The notes below the pieces were generated by a model that worked only from the letters and a program-made list of their open reading frames with translations, was not told the DNA's origin and did no database searches. The position numbers and the translations under genes are program-made. DNA of 64,000 nucleotides from Charina bottae (Eukaryota; Chordata; Lepidosauria; Squamata; Charinaidae), in contig JALMGJ010000013.1 of assembly GCA_023362775.1 (NCBI GenBank), positions 28,684,274-28,748,273 of the forward strand, in the 5' to 3' direction. This document shows positions 46,601-54,193 of this stretch, piece after piece (within the stretch, counting starts at the first letter, position 1; each line of letters begins with the position of its first letter).

Positions 46601-49600
46601 TTGAGGAGAAGAAGCAACGCCTGCCGGAGGTCGCGGTCCGCGAGTGCAAGGCCTCGGCTGGGACCCTGCAAAGGATGCTCAACTCCTTCGAGCACGACAT
46701 CCACGTCCTGGTGGCACAGGTGAGCGGGGAGGAGATGGCGCTGAGTGAACTCTGCTTTAGTCCTGGGGAGGAGGAAGCCACCTGGTAGGATCATCTCTTC
46801 CTGTTCTGGGGGGACGAACGGCAGGTTCGGCAGCTGCAAGAAGTGGCAGCACAACTGCAGACGGTGTACGCTGGCGAGAATGCTGATGCCATCGCCACCA
46901 AGGAGCAGGAGGTCATGCGCTCCTGGAAGGAACTGCTCAGTTCGTGTGAAGACTGCCGGCTGCAGGTCACCACCACGGCCGATAAAATCCGCTTCCTCAA
47001 CTTGGTGCGGGACCTCCTTTCCTGGATGGACACCATCCTCTGCCAGATCGGGGCTGGCGAGAAGCCCAGGTATGGCCGAGGCGGGGAGAGCTGCGCCCTG
47101 CCTCCCCTCCTCCAAAGGAGCTGCACCGCCTCGTGGCCCGTCCTCTCCCCCCACAGCATCTCTGTGCGCAGGGACGTGTCCACCGTGGAAGGGCTGATGA
47201 ACGAGCACCAAGGCCTGAAGAGCGAAATCGAGGCTCGCAGCAAGACCATCTCCGCCTGTGTGGACCTGGGCAAGACCCTGGTGCTGAACAGGAGCGCAGC
47301 CGGCGAGGAAGTGAGTCCCTCCCTCCAGAACCGGCAGACAAGCGGTCCCAATGCGCGGAGGGGTTGGAAGGCGCCCCAGACCTGGCACCTGCAGGGCTCA
47401 GGGGATCTGGCACACGGGCCCGCCCAGCTGGTGACCGAGGCTTGCAGCCTCGGGAAGAAACCAGGCGGCTGGGGTGTGGATCGGCTACCGTCCAGCAACG
47501 GGGATTCTGGAGCCAGGCCTGCTCTCTGTGGCCCTGAGAACAGTGGAGAGGGATGCAGCGGGGAGTTCGGGAGCAGTCTCCCAAGAAGCCTCTGGGTGGG
47601 GAGAACGCTGCTGCTGACGGCGCTCACCTGGGAGGTCTCAGTCTGGGAGTAACCAGGCCATCTTTGCCCTTCGAGGAGCAGCAGGCCGGCCAGAGACAGG
47701 CAGCCCCGTTTGCCTGCCAGCCTTAACGCTTCCCGCTCTGAGGTTTTCCAAACTTTTGCCAGGCCGTCACCAGAGAGAGCTGAGGACAGAGAGGCGCGCT
47801 CGTTCTGGGGCCTGTGGCGAATGCCTGGGTCCACGCACTGCGCAAAGCCTCCCAGTGAGTCCTCCCAGGGCTCCTTCCGAGATTGTGAGGGAAGCTGGGA
47901 ATCCTGGAAGGTCCGAGATGATGCCCGCTCCCCCTCCCCCTCCCAGCCAGGCTTCTCTCGCTTGCAATGCAGATCGAACTCCACCTGGAGAAGCTGATGG
48001 CCAAGAAGAAAGAGATGGCGGACAAGTGGGACCAGCACTGGGAGTGGCTGCAGCAAAGTAAGCCTGCCTGGCCCGCCTCTCCTGTGGGGAGCGCCAAGGG
48101 GGGCCGGGCTGCGGGAGAGGAGGACGGCCGCACAGCATGTGTTCCGACTCGGTGCTTGCCTGGAGTCAGCATGCTCCGCTGGCCCGAGAGAGAGAAGTTT
48201 CAGGTCACGCAGAGCCTGAAACTCGGACATACGGATTGCTGTGGCGGCTGCGGCCAGGGCCCTGGCTGCACCCCGCTGTGCCTGTCGAGGCTGAGCCAGG
48301 GGGCCAGGCACTCAGAACTGGGAGGGAGCAGCAGGGTTCTGCCCCGGGGGACCCGTCTGCTCACGGTTATTCCTGCCTCCCTGGCAGTGCTGGAGGTGCA
48401 CCAGTTTGCTCAGGAGGCCGTTGTGGCAGATGCCTGGCTGACTGCCCAGGAGCCCCTGCTGAGGAGCCGGGAGCTGGGGAACAGCGTGGATGAGGTGGAG
48501 CAGCTCATCCGGCGCCACGAGGCCTTCCGGAAAGCCGCTGCAGCTTGGGAGGAGCGCTTCAGCTCCCTAAGACGTCTCACCACCGTATGAGCTAAGACTC
48601 GGGGCCTTTCGTGGGGACTGCAGGGCTGGGCGGGGCTCAGGCTAGTGGGCGCGCCGGAGGCAGCACAAAAATACTTACTTGGTTCTCTCCTTGTACCCGT
48701 TGCCCCTTAGATCGAGAAGCTGAAAGCAGAGCAGAGCAAGCAGCCCCCCACCCCCCTTCTGGGCCGAAAGATCTTCCCAGACCCTGCTGAGCTGAGCAGC
48801 AGGGGCCCCTCCCTCCTGTGCCAACCGCTGTTCGAGAAGGACCTCTTGCGAGGCCGGACAGAGGCCCATGCGCTGCTCAACGGAGTGGAGCCGGGGGGCC
48901 CAGGGCCCGTGGAGGCCAAGGTGGCCTACGTCCGGCAGGAGCTGAAGCCGGAACGGTTGCGGCCCAGGGTCGACCACCTGCCGGAGGGCCTGGGGGCTGC
49001 GGGAGAAGCCCAAGCCCAGGAGAAAGCCCGCGAGGCCACCGCTGCCGCCGAGGAAGCCCTCAGACCGGGGCCCCCGAGCCCAGCTCCCGGGACCTTGCTA
49101 GAACAGGCGGAGGCCAAGGCAAGCCGTCTGGAGACGCGTCTCAACAGACCCCGGGAGCGGCGCTCGCTGGAGCGGCATGAATCCGGTGAGCAGGAAGCAC
49201 CCCGGCACGAGCAAGCAGAGCGCAGGAGGGAGAGGAGGGACCGGCGGGCAGAGCGGCGGGAGTCCAGCGAGCAGGAGGCGCCACACGCGGACCCCAAAGG
49301 AGGCGGGTAGGTGCTTGCGCCCCGGACGGCCAGCGTGGGAGCGGAGACCTCGGCTTCTGGGGAGGGAGGCCCTTGCGCCTTCCCTGGGAGACTTCCTGCC
49401 CAAGGGCCCTCGCTGGATTAGCTGAATCCTGCCTGTGTGTTTAGGAAGGATGGCTGTGATTTCAGTTGGGGAAACGTTAATCCAGTCATGGAAGACTGAT
49501 GAACCGGCAGCATCCCCGAGGCAGGTGGGCCATTTGCCAAGCCTGGCTGGGCACTCAGGCTGGCCGGCCCAGGCCGACATTCGGTGCCAGCCACCTCCTG

Positions 49601-51827
49601 GCGAGATCTGCCCAGTTCCTCCTTGGCCACACAATGCCACTTGCCTGGCTCCTGCCCTGGCAAGGCTGCCCCGCTTCCGGCCTGATCCTTCCTCTCTTGG
49701 TCCGTAGCAAAGCAACCCTGGCTGACATCGTGGAGCAGCTTCAGGAGAAGGAGTCCGGGGGGCTGGCCCCTGCCACTGTGAGTACCCTTCCTCCGCTCAC
49801 TGCATAGCCGCGTGAGCCCCCGGGCATTCGGTCAGCGGTTGGCACCCGATGAGTGTGCAAAGGCGCCGCCTTCCTTTGTTCATGGCCATCTGCGGCCCTT
49901 TCTCCCCTGCAGCCCCCGGAAAGAGAGTCCCCTGCGCGCTTGCCAAACGGCCTCGACGTGCTCCCGGAGAGGACGCCGCGCCCAGACAGACCCCGTGCCC
50001 GCGATCGCCCCAAGCCTCGCCGGAGGCCCCGCCCCAAAGACCCCAACGCGCCGCCGGGTGAAGCCCGTCGGTCACGCTCTGCCCCCGCACAGAGCAGCGC
50101 CCCACCCCCGCCGCCCCCCACACACACCACCCAGCAGGAGGGCTACCTTCTCCGCAAGCTCGAGCTGGAGAGGCCGAACAAGAAGGCTTCCAACAGGTGA
50201 GGCAAGGCCCTGCTCCCCAGTGGCGGAGGGACAGCCCCCAACAGGATGGTGCCACCCAGGTGTCTGCAGCCCAGATCCGACAGCAGTGGCTGGCAGTGCC
50301 GGCAGCTGCCGCTCCTCCCGAGGCCCAAGACGACCGCCTGGTTATGGGGCCAGGGCATCTGGGTGGCCGCGGGCAGCTGGGCTGGGCGATCCAGTCAGTG
50401 GGAGCTCTCTGCTGACTGTCTCCCGCAGCTTGGGGTTCTGCGGAGAGGCGCTCTCGGGACAGGTAGTCTTCGGGTCATGACCCTAATTGGGACTGGAATT
50501 TCCATCGCTAAGCAAAGCAGTCATTAAGCGAAACATCACCTGACCATGCCGCTTAGCGACGGCAGTCCCGGCATTCCTGGTCGTTAGGCGAGGACCTCAA
50601 ACTTCTCCTGCCCTGCATGAACTGCCTCTGCTTCAACCCCACCCGCCGACCTCCCCCTTCTGGCCGCCCTGCACAGCATGGCCGAGCGGGTAGGCAGTGG
50701 AATACAGCGGCCTCTTCGTCTCGGCCGTGCTGTGCAGGGCGGCCAAAAAAGCAGAGATGGCGGGTGGGGGAGTTGAAGCAGAGGCAGTTCACGCAGGGCA
50801 GGGGAATGTGACCGCGGGACGCTGCAACAGTCATAAATGCAGGCCGGTTGCCAAGAGCCCAAATTTTGATCATGTGACTATGGGCGTCTGTTTTGCAACG
50901 GTCGTAAGTGTGAGGACTGGTCATAAGTCCATTTTTTCAGTGCCATCCTCTGAATGGTTGCTGAACGAGTGGACGTAACCCAAGGACTACCTGCATTGAG
51001 GGAGAGAAGGCTTAATGGAGATGAAGAGCATCTGCCTTTTTCTTACCGTTCTCCCATCCCCAATGCAAATGCCCTGGGGAAAGATAAGTGCCGGCTTCCA
51101 GACGAAAGCAAGGGAGCTGCTGGGAGTATGGATGGATCCTGGGAGTGTCTTTTCCTCCCATTCCGGTAGATCTTGGATCAACCTTTACTGCGTCCTCAGC
51201 AAAGGGGAATTGGGCTTCTACAAGGATTCCAAGGGCCGCGAATCCGGAAGCACCCACAACAACGAGCCTCTGCTGAGCCTGCACGGCACCACTGCAGAGG
51301 TGGCCAGCGGCTATAAGAAGAAGAAGAACGTGCTCAAGATCAAGTGAGCCCTGGGGCCTGGCCCTGACCCTCCCTCCCAGGAGGGCCCAAGAGCCAGAGC
51401 AGAGCCCAGAGCCCCCGGCCGAGCATTGGGATCTGCTTTCTGCTGGCCCCGGTGGTGGACTGGGATCCTCTCCAGAGGCCGGGCAGGGCTGCGAGGGGGC
51501 GGCCAAGCTCCCTCCGTTGACAGGATTCTCCCTTGCAGGACTAATGATGGGGTTGAATTCCTCCTGCAAGCCAAGGATGAGGTAAGGTCTTTGTCCCCCC
51601 CCCCCCCGTTCCCCGTGGGCCACCTCTGCCTCATACAGACCTGAAAGGGCCCTTTCCTGCTCCAGGAGGACATGAAGACCTGGCTGGAGGCTCTGACTTC
51701 CTCCATTGCGGAGCACGCCGAGATCGCCCGCTGGAGCCAGGCGCTGCTCACCACCTCCTCCACCGATGAAGGCATACCCAAGCGGGACACTGACCGAAGG
51801 GCCAGCACCTCCGGCAGGAAGAAATGA
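19473..51827 (+). CDS. SPTBN4: Spectrin beta chain, non-erythrocytic 4 (beta-IV spectrin; whole gene, 36 coding exons)
   Basis: Thirty-six exons read by splice sites and frame join into 7626 nt, 2541 aa (human about 2564). Beta-IV spectrin forms tetramers with alpha spectrin under the membrane of axon initial segments and nodes of Ranvier, where it binds ankyrin-G and clusters sodium and potassium channels. Layout: N-terminus [17 protein letters not shown]; tandem CH actin-binding domain (about 59-283) with the conserved [23 protein letters not shown] region and [20 protein letters not shown]; spectrin repeats from about 300 to 2090 with the regularly spaced W and L of triple helices; an ankyrin-binding repeat region (about 1710-1870, [20 protein letters not shown] ... 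[10 protein letters not shown]); a charged and Pro-rich specific region (about 2110-2390); and a C-terminal PH domain (about 2395-2505). Splice phases are consistent throughout. Family assignment by residue-level recall of SPTBN4 rather than SPTB/SPTBN1 rests on the Arg/Glu-rich pre-PH region and the synteny. Confidence 0.96.
20228..20379 (+). CDS. SPTBN4: SPTBN4 coding exon 2
   Basis: Residues 54-104, start of CH1: [19 protein letters not shown] and [19 protein letters not shown]. Acceptor TTGTGCCAG. Confidence 0.95.
20770..20885. repeat. AT-rich tract plus short dispersed repeat motif
   Basis: A TTATTTAT/TTAAATT tract followed by TACCGCCCATCTCCCC. The same motif recurs near 58139, so it is probably the edge of a reptilian dispersed repeat. 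In SPTBN4 intron 2. Confidence 0.5.
20995..21168 (+). CDS. SPTBN4: SPTBN4 coding exon 3
   Basis: Residues 105-162, CH1: [46 protein letters not shown]. Confidence 0.96.
21568..21659 (+). CDS. SPTBN4: SPTBN4 coding exon 4
   Basis: Residues 163-193, CH1-CH2 linker: [10 protein letters not shown] and [17 protein letters not shown]. Confidence 0.95.
22079..22159 (+). CDS. SPTBN4: SPTBN4 coding exon 5
   Basis: Residues 193-220, CH2: [20 protein letters not shown] and ALIHKHR. Confidence 0.95.
22391..22506 (+). CDS. SPTBN4: SPTBN4 coding exon 6
   Basis: Residues 220-259, CH2: [20 protein letters not shown] and [14 protein letters not shown]. Donor AGAGG|GTAACG. Confidence 0.95.
22507..23780 (+). 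other. SPTBN4: SPTBN4 intron 6
   Basis: GC-rich, with a poly-G run at about 23619-23632 and inverted similarity between about 22338-22370 and 22798-22830 (AGATGCTGGATAGGGCCCTG and its complement). No coding exon. Confidence 0.6.
23781..23893 (+). CDS. SPTBN4: SPTBN4 coding exon 7
   Basis: Residues 259-296: [20 protein letters not shown] and [12 protein letters not shown], end of CH2. Confidence 0.96.
24338..24525 (+). CDS. SPTBN4: SPTBN4 coding exon 8
   Basis: Residues 297-359, first spectrin repeat: [20 protein letters not shown] and [20 protein letters not shown]. Confidence 0.96.
24733..24850 (+). CDS. SPTBN4: SPTBN4 coding exon 9
   Basis: Residues 359-398: [20 protein letters not shown] and [15 protein letters not shown]. 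Confidence 0.96.
24949..25107 (+). CDS. SPTBN4: SPTBN4 coding exon 10
   Basis: Residues 399-451: [20 protein letters not shown] ... [11 protein letters not shown]. Donor CAG|GTTGCA is weak, but position and phase match the family. Confidence 0.94.
25562..25864 (+). CDS. SPTBN4: SPTBN4 coding exon 11
   Basis: Residues 452-552: [20 protein letters not shown] ... [14 protein letters not shown]. Donor CAG|GTCTGG is weak; phase 0 on both sides. Confidence 0.94.
25865..26627 (+). other. SPTBN4: SPTBN4 intron 11
   Basis: Contains an AT-richer block at about 26105-26245 that reads like a piece of a dispersed repeat (a GAATACAGCTGG-type motif on minus) but was not identified. No exon. Confidence 0.5.
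26628..26778 (+). CDS. SPTBN4: SPTBN4 coding exon 12
   Basis: Residues 553-603: [43 protein letters not shown]. Confidence 0.95.
26884..27757 (+). CDS. SPTBN4: SPTBN4 coding exon 13 (874 nt, largest)
   Basis: Residues 603-894, spanning nearly three spectrin repeats: [20 protein letters not shown] ... [20 protein letters not shown] ... [16 protein letters not shown] ... VQHR. Several segments are much better conserved than the remembered human sequence would suggest, because the human protein has Gly/Ala expansions in this exon. Confidence 0.96.
27839..27862. repeat. (CTG)n repeat in SPTBN4 intron 13
   Basis: About eight uninterrupted CTG units, 80 bases before exon 14. Confidence 0.9.
27941..28078 (+). 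CDS. SPTBN4: SPTBN4 coding exon 14
   Basis: Residues 894-940: [20 protein letters not shown] and [19 protein letters not shown]. Confidence 0.96.
28593..28788. mobile_element. hAT-type MITE, copy 3
   Basis: CAGAGCTTTCCAAACTG ... AGTTTGGAACGCTCTG, flanked by the perfect 8-bp duplication CCTTAGTC (28585-28592 and 28789-28796). 196 bp, close relative of the copy at 4986. In SPTBN4 intron 14, which otherwise shows no exon. Confidence 0.88.
28976..29356 (+). CDS. SPTBN4: SPTBN4 coding exon 15
   Basis: Residues 940-1067: [20 protein letters not shown] ... [20 protein letters not shown] ... VASR. Confidence 0.95.
29490..29871 (+). CDS. SPTBN4: SPTBN4 coding exon 16
   Basis: Residues 1067-1194: [20 protein letters not shown] ... 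[23 protein letters not shown]. Confidence 0.95.
32041..33790 (-). mobile_element. BovB (RTE clade) LINE, 5'-truncated, nearly intact reverse transcriptase
   Basis: Read on minus it encodes [20 protein letters not shown], the RT core with [37 protein letters not shown] and [15 protein letters not shown], then [20 protein letters not shown] and [13 protein letters not shown] single TGA follows at 32265-32263, probably a decayed CGA, after which the same frame runs on ([10 protein letters not shown] ... RMRWLDSI ... [12 protein letters not shown]) to a natural stop. The element ends in (CAA)n on minus (GTT units at 32041-32055 on plus). Upstream of about 33730 the protein no longer looks like BovB. 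It has no endonuclease domain. BovB is abundant in squamates and is known for horizontal transfer. Confidence 0.9.
34538..34678 (+). other. SPTBN4: candidate alternative first exon (short SPTBN4 isoform)
   Basis: An ATG at 34538 ([16 protein letters not shown]) opens a 47-codon frame that runs, without stop and in frame, straight into coding exon 17 through its splice acceptor. Translation from here would give about 1394 aa, lacking the CH domains and the first eight or so repeats, much like the short Sigma6 isoform known in mammals. Inference only. Confidence 0.3.
34679..34881 (+). CDS. SPTBN4: SPTBN4 coding exon 17
   Basis: Residues 1195-1262: [58 protein letters not shown]. Donor CAAA|GTAAGC. 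Confidence 0.95.
34882..36191 (+). other. SPTBN4: SPTBN4 intron 17
   Basis: No exon or classified repeat recognised. Confidence 0.6.
36192..36282 (+). CDS. SPTBN4: SPTBN4 coding exon 18
   Basis: Residues 1262-1292: [20 protein letters not shown] and [10 protein letters not shown]. Confidence 0.95.
36308..36362. repeat. 10-bp minisatellite next to a splice donor
   Basis: About five units of CCTGCCTTGC, only 25 bases after the exon 18 donor and directly after a run of G (36294-36305). Confidence 0.85.
36780..37624 (+). promoter_or_regulatory. SPTBN4: intragenic CpG island in SPTBN4 intron 18, candidate internal promoter
   Basis: CpG-dense sequence from about 36900 up to and through exon 19, unlike the neighbouring introns. 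At its left edge sits an isolated AT-rich site TTTAATTATGCTAATTAGG (36861-36879), containing two homeodomain TAAT cores and an ATGCTAAT octamer-like motif. Beta-IV spectrin is known to have a short isoform beginning in the middle of the repeats, and exon 19 starts at residue 1293. Confidence 0.4.
37625..37807 (+). CDS. SPTBN4: SPTBN4 coding exon 19
   Basis: Residues 1293-1353: [19 protein letters not shown], then a run of six Pro ([14 protein letters not shown]), then [20 protein letters not shown]. The flanks match the family, but the middle, where the human protein reads TREDNHKLHKRWL, is replaced by a CCG-repeat-encoded Pro stretch. Phase 0 on both sides. Confidence 0.92.
37808..40530 (+). 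other. SPTBN4: SPTBN4 intron 19
   Basis: GC-rich with poly-G and poly-C runs (about 37848, 37908, 38261). No exon or classified repeat found. Confidence 0.6.
40531..40794 (+). CDS. SPTBN4: SPTBN4 coding exon 20
   Basis: Residues 1354-1441: [20 protein letters not shown] ... [20 protein letters not shown] ... LKKLQ. Confidence 0.96.
40795..43532 (+). other. SPTBN4: SPTBN4 intron 20
   Basis: Contains the L2/CR1 LINE piece at about 42240-42960. The remainder shows no exon. Confidence 0.6.
42240..42960 (-). mobile_element. L2/CR1-clade LINE fragment, ORF2 3' region
   Basis: Minus-strand frames encode [20 protein letters not shown] and [10 protein letters not shown], then [20 protein letters not shown] and [17 protein letters not shown] and LHWLPV followed by YKAL and YL are standard landmarks of the C-terminus of L2/CR1-type RT proteins. 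Frames are broken by indels. A (GAT)n run lies at 42256-42271. Confidence 0.75.
43533..43757 (+). CDS. SPTBN4: SPTBN4 coding exon 21
   Basis: Residues 1442-1516: [20 protein letters not shown] ... [18 protein letters not shown]. Confidence 0.96.
44166..44255 (+). CDS. SPTBN4: SPTBN4 coding exon 22
   Basis: Residues 1517-1546: [20 protein letters not shown] and [10 protein letters not shown]. Confidence 0.95.
44256..44884 (+). other. SPTBN4: SPTBN4 intron 22
   Basis: A block at about 44275-44480, more AT-rich than its surroundings (with AAATATATATACACAGG), looks like an inserted dispersed repeat; family not recognised. No exon. Confidence 0.5.
44885..45163 (+). CDS. SPTBN4: SPTBN4 coding exon 23
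   Basis: Residues 1547-1639: [20 protein letters not shown] ... [20 protein letters not shown] ... KGK. Confidence 0.96.
45164..45626 (+). other. SPTBN4: SPTBN4 intron 23
   Basis: No exon or repeat recognised. Confidence 0.6.
45627..45757 (+). CDS. SPTBN4: SPTBN4 coding exon 24
   Basis: Residues 1640-1683: [20 protein letters not shown] and [16 protein letters not shown]. Confidence 0.96.
45765..45803. repeat. (CCCTG)n pentanucleotide repeat
   Basis: Seven or so CCCTG units filling most of the 87-bp intron 24. Confidence 0.85.
45845..46049 (+). CDS. SPTBN4: SPTBN4 coding exon 25
   Basis: Residues 1683-1751: [20 protein letters not shown] and [20 protein letters not shown]; beginning of the ankyrin-binding repeat. 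Confidence 0.96.
46342..46719 (+). CDS. SPTBN4: SPTBN4 coding exon 26
   Basis: Residues 1752-1877: [20 protein letters not shown] ... [20 protein letters not shown] ... [20 protein letters not shown]; ankyrin-binding repeat. Confidence 0.96.
46825..47069 (+). CDS. SPTBN4: SPTBN4 coding exon 27
   Basis: Residues 1878-1959: [20 protein letters not shown] ... [20 protein letters not shown]. Confidence 0.96.
47172..47310 (+). CDS. SPTBN4: SPTBN4 coding exon 28
   Basis: Residues 1959-2005: [20 protein letters not shown] and [15 protein letters not shown]. Confidence 0.96.
47311..47972 (+). other. SPTBN4: SPTBN4 intron 28
   Basis: No exon or repeat recognised. Confidence 0.6.
47973..48057 (+). 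CDS. SPTBN4: SPTBN4 coding exon 29
   Basis: Residues 2006-2034: [20 protein letters not shown] and QHWEWLQQ. Confidence 0.95.
48388..48584 (+). CDS. SPTBN4: SPTBN4 coding exon 30
   Basis: Residues 2034-2099, last partial repeat: [20 protein letters not shown] ... [20 protein letters not shown] ... LRRLTT. Nearly identical to the remembered mammalian sequence. Confidence 0.97.
48711..49306 (+). CDS. SPTBN4: SPTBN4 coding exon 31 (specific domain)
   Basis: Residues 2100-2298. Starts [20 protein letters not shown], keeps [20 protein letters not shown], then becomes Arg/Glu-rich with imperfect repeats of the type [20 protein letters not shown]. This ERQES-like tract is diagnostic of beta-IV among beta spectrins. 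Donor GGCGG|GTAGGT. Confidence 0.95.
49307..49707 (+). other. SPTBN4: SPTBN4 intron 31
   Basis: No exon or repeat recognised. Confidence 0.6.
49708..49777 (+). CDS. SPTBN4: SPTBN4 coding exon 32
   Basis: Residues 2298-2321: [20 protein letters not shown]. Confidence 0.95.
49913..50196 (+). CDS. SPTBN4: SPTBN4 coding exon 33
   Basis: Residues 2322-2416: [34 protein letters not shown], a Pro run ([10 protein letters not shown]), then the first PH strand [19 protein letters not shown]. Confidence 0.95.
50460..50993. mobile_element. foldback DNA-transposon-like element with long internal hairpin
   Basis: Ends are inverted: CAGGTAGTCTTCGGGT at the left and ACCCAAGGACTACCTG at the right. The sub-terminal sequence (CGCTAAGC, GTCATTAAGCG; GGTCGTAAGT, GGTCATAAGTCC) resembles a dispersed squamate repeat family with CAGGTAGTCC termini. 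Inside lie two long inverted arms, about 50605-50686 and 50720-50804, separated by a 33-nt loop. No target duplication was recognised. In SPTBN4 intron 33. Confidence 0.75.
51170..51343 (+). CDS. SPTBN4: SPTBN4 coding exon 34
   Basis: Residues 2416-2474, PH domain: [20 protein letters not shown] ... [20 protein letters not shown]. Acceptor ATTCCGGTAG. Confidence 0.96.
51539..51581 (+). CDS. SPTBN4: SPTBN4 coding exon 35 (43 nt)
   Basis: Residues 2474-2488, PH domain: [14 protein letters not shown]. Confidence 0.95.
51666..51827 (+). CDS. SPTBN4: SPTBN4 coding exon 36
   Basis: Residues 2489-2541: [20 protein letters not shown], then [19 protein letters not shown] and SGRKK, TGA at 51825-51827. 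Confidence 0.96.
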   Translation, partial: EDMKTWLEALTSSIAEHAEIARWSQALLTTSSTDEGIPKRDTDRRASTSGRKK

Positions 51828-53468
51828 GAGAGCCATCCCGCCCCCCAAGGCTGGGAGGGACAATCAAGGCATCCGTACCCGCAGGCTTGCCAACGTCTGG
51901 TGTGTAGAGAGGTCTCGGGAGGCCGCGAGGCTGCCCAGCAGGAACCCTGATGCTGCTAAGAAGAGGGGGTGCCAAAGGGGTGGCACGACTTCTCTGAAAC
52001 CGGTGCCTGGGAGACGACGCTGGACCTGCCTAGGAAGCGCAGGAGGAGCTTCTTCCCCATCTCTTCTGTCCGCCAGGAGCCGAGAGAGTCTTTCTTTCCC
52101 TTGAAGGGCAGTCGGAGAGCAGGTGCCCCGCGGGCTCCGCCGCACTTCCGTTTCCAACCGTGTCCCGGCGGCTGGACAGGAGGATTCAGTCCATGGGGTT
52201 CCTTTTGCTCCTCGGGGTCTGTGGAATTACTGCAGCTCCCCAGAGGGGTCCCTGTCAGCTGACGAGCCCCAGGGTCCGGCCAGCGGGAGGGGAAGCCAAG
52301 TGATGGAGGAGGGGGCCTCGGGGGCTTCTGCGGTCCTTGCAATCCTGAGCAGCTGCTTGGAGGAACCTCGCAGGACACCCCTTGTCTTCCTTCCAGCTTC
52401 ACGTCTCCCAGAAATGGTGCTACTGTGGGTGCAGAGGACGGTGCCTGGTGGGATCGGAGGGCTCGCTGTGGATCCCTCGGTGCACATGTCTCCTCATCCC
52501 ATCTGTCTGCATTCAGGCTCCCGAGGGTTACTTTGGACGAGCAGAGTTCCTCAGAAGAAGATTGGCACACACACGTGCCCTGGAGGAGGGAGCCGGGGCT
52601 CCTCACCACGCTTGGCTGCCTGGCTCCGCTGCTGCCTCTCACTGGCGCTGGAGAGAACGTTCCCTGGGCCTGTGTGCTCCCCATTGAATTGCCTTTGCAC
52701 CCCCTTCCGAGATTTGTTTGGATGCCCTGCTGGGCAAATGTTGAGGACGATCCTCACAAATACGGCCTGGTAGGGTTGAGGGGCACATGCCCTTTAGCCA
52801 GTGTCTCCGCCTGCTGCTTTGCTTGCCAGCTGCGCCTGAGCCCCACGCCGTGGGCTCCCGATCGCCCTGCGTTCCAGGATGCAGGGGGCTGTGCCGGCCG
52901 TGCCCGGAGCCGAGCGCAGCTGCCCACGTGTGTGCGGAGGCCCCTTGCCCTCGTGAACGAGCCACTTGCACATCCCCGCCCTACTGTGAGGGAGGGGCTC
53001 GCCCAGGCGCACTTTTATGCAATAACACAGCGAGAGCCGGGAGGCGACAGCTTCGGCCCTTCCCAGGCCCAGAGACCTGGTCGGCCCGGCCTGACACCTC
53101 CCGGCTCGGCAGCAGAGAGGCCGCACGGGGCCGATCGGATCTTGCTTTTAGAGCCCACCTTGGACCCCACGTCCACTGCAGCTAGGAGACGGGAGGGCAG
53201 CTGCTCCTGAACCAGAAGCAGGGACGCCCGTCTGGCAACAGCCGGGAGCCGAACGCCTCCCGGCAAAGCTCTCCTGCGCTGGGAGGAAGAGTGTGGTCGC
53301 CATGGGGCTCTGGGTAGAAGGGTGCAAGTCGCAGGGATCCCATGGGGAAGCCGCACCACGTTCGGTAGCTGCACTTTGGAATTGTACCTCCTTTCACGAC
53401 ATGCTAACGTGGACGTACACGTACAATCTATAAGAAAAAAGGAAAGATAACTAGGGGATTTAAACAAA

Positions 53469-53474
53469 ATTAAA
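53469..53474 (+). terminator. SPTBN4: candidate proximal polyadenylation signal of SPTBN4
   Basis: ATTAAA immediately followed by a GU-rich tract (GTGTGTGTGGTG), a typical cleavage-site arrangement. Confidence 0.4.
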
Positions 53475-54187
53475 GTGTGTGTGGTGAGCCCAGAACACCA
53501 TTTAGCTGCCGTGTGGCTCGACTGTCTTTTCCCAAGGCCCCTTTCGCCCCCGGGGGCTAGTGCTGCGTCGCCCTGGATGCCTGCCGTTGCCCCCCGCATG
53601 CTTCATCAGTGGGTCAGTGGCCTGGTAGATGAACTGTCAGAACCGCTTCCCGTGTCTATGTGACACACTCCGCCAGAGCCGGGCCCAAACCCCACCGCCG
53701 GGCCGATGCGCGTAGTTCCTACTGTGCTGCTCCCGGAGGGGCGGAGTTGCCGCGGCACACGTCGTCTTCCATCCCTCTCTGGGCGCTTCCCCGGTCCAGA
53801 GCTGTAACTGCTTTTCTTTTTTGTCTTGTATAGAGAAGGATCCACCAAAATTGGAACAATGGGGGGTCACCTCTTCTCTCTAGTTGTAAATCTGGAGACG
53901 TGGGTTTTCAGAGACCGGTTTGTACAGATTTTAGATCTTAGCTGCATGAGATCAAACGATTGGCTCCTCCAGACTCGAACGGCCCTCACTCCTGCGGCAG
54001 CCTCAGGAAGGGCCCGTCGGCCCGCGCGCACCCAGTGACCGAGGCTTGGCTGAAGCGTCTTCGGGAGCAGCCCTTCTTCCTCAGACCAACCCTCGATGAC
54101 GTCCACATGCCCAGAAGTGGCGCAACTCTTCCCTGTTCCGGCCGGCGCTCGGGCTTGAGCGATGGGGAAGGCATGAGCTGTTGCTCC

Positions 54188-54193
54188 AATAAA
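54188..54193 (+). terminator. SPTBN4: distal polyadenylation signal of SPTBN4
   Basis: Canonical AATAAA followed within 20 bases by a GT-rich stretch (GGTGTGGTCC). It is the last AATAAA before the SHKBP1 promoter. Confidence 0.6.

Noticed and set aside
50553..50924. Mirror-image open frames on both strands as a gene
   Set aside because: They arise because the two arms of the foldback hairpin encode the same peptide on opposite strands.
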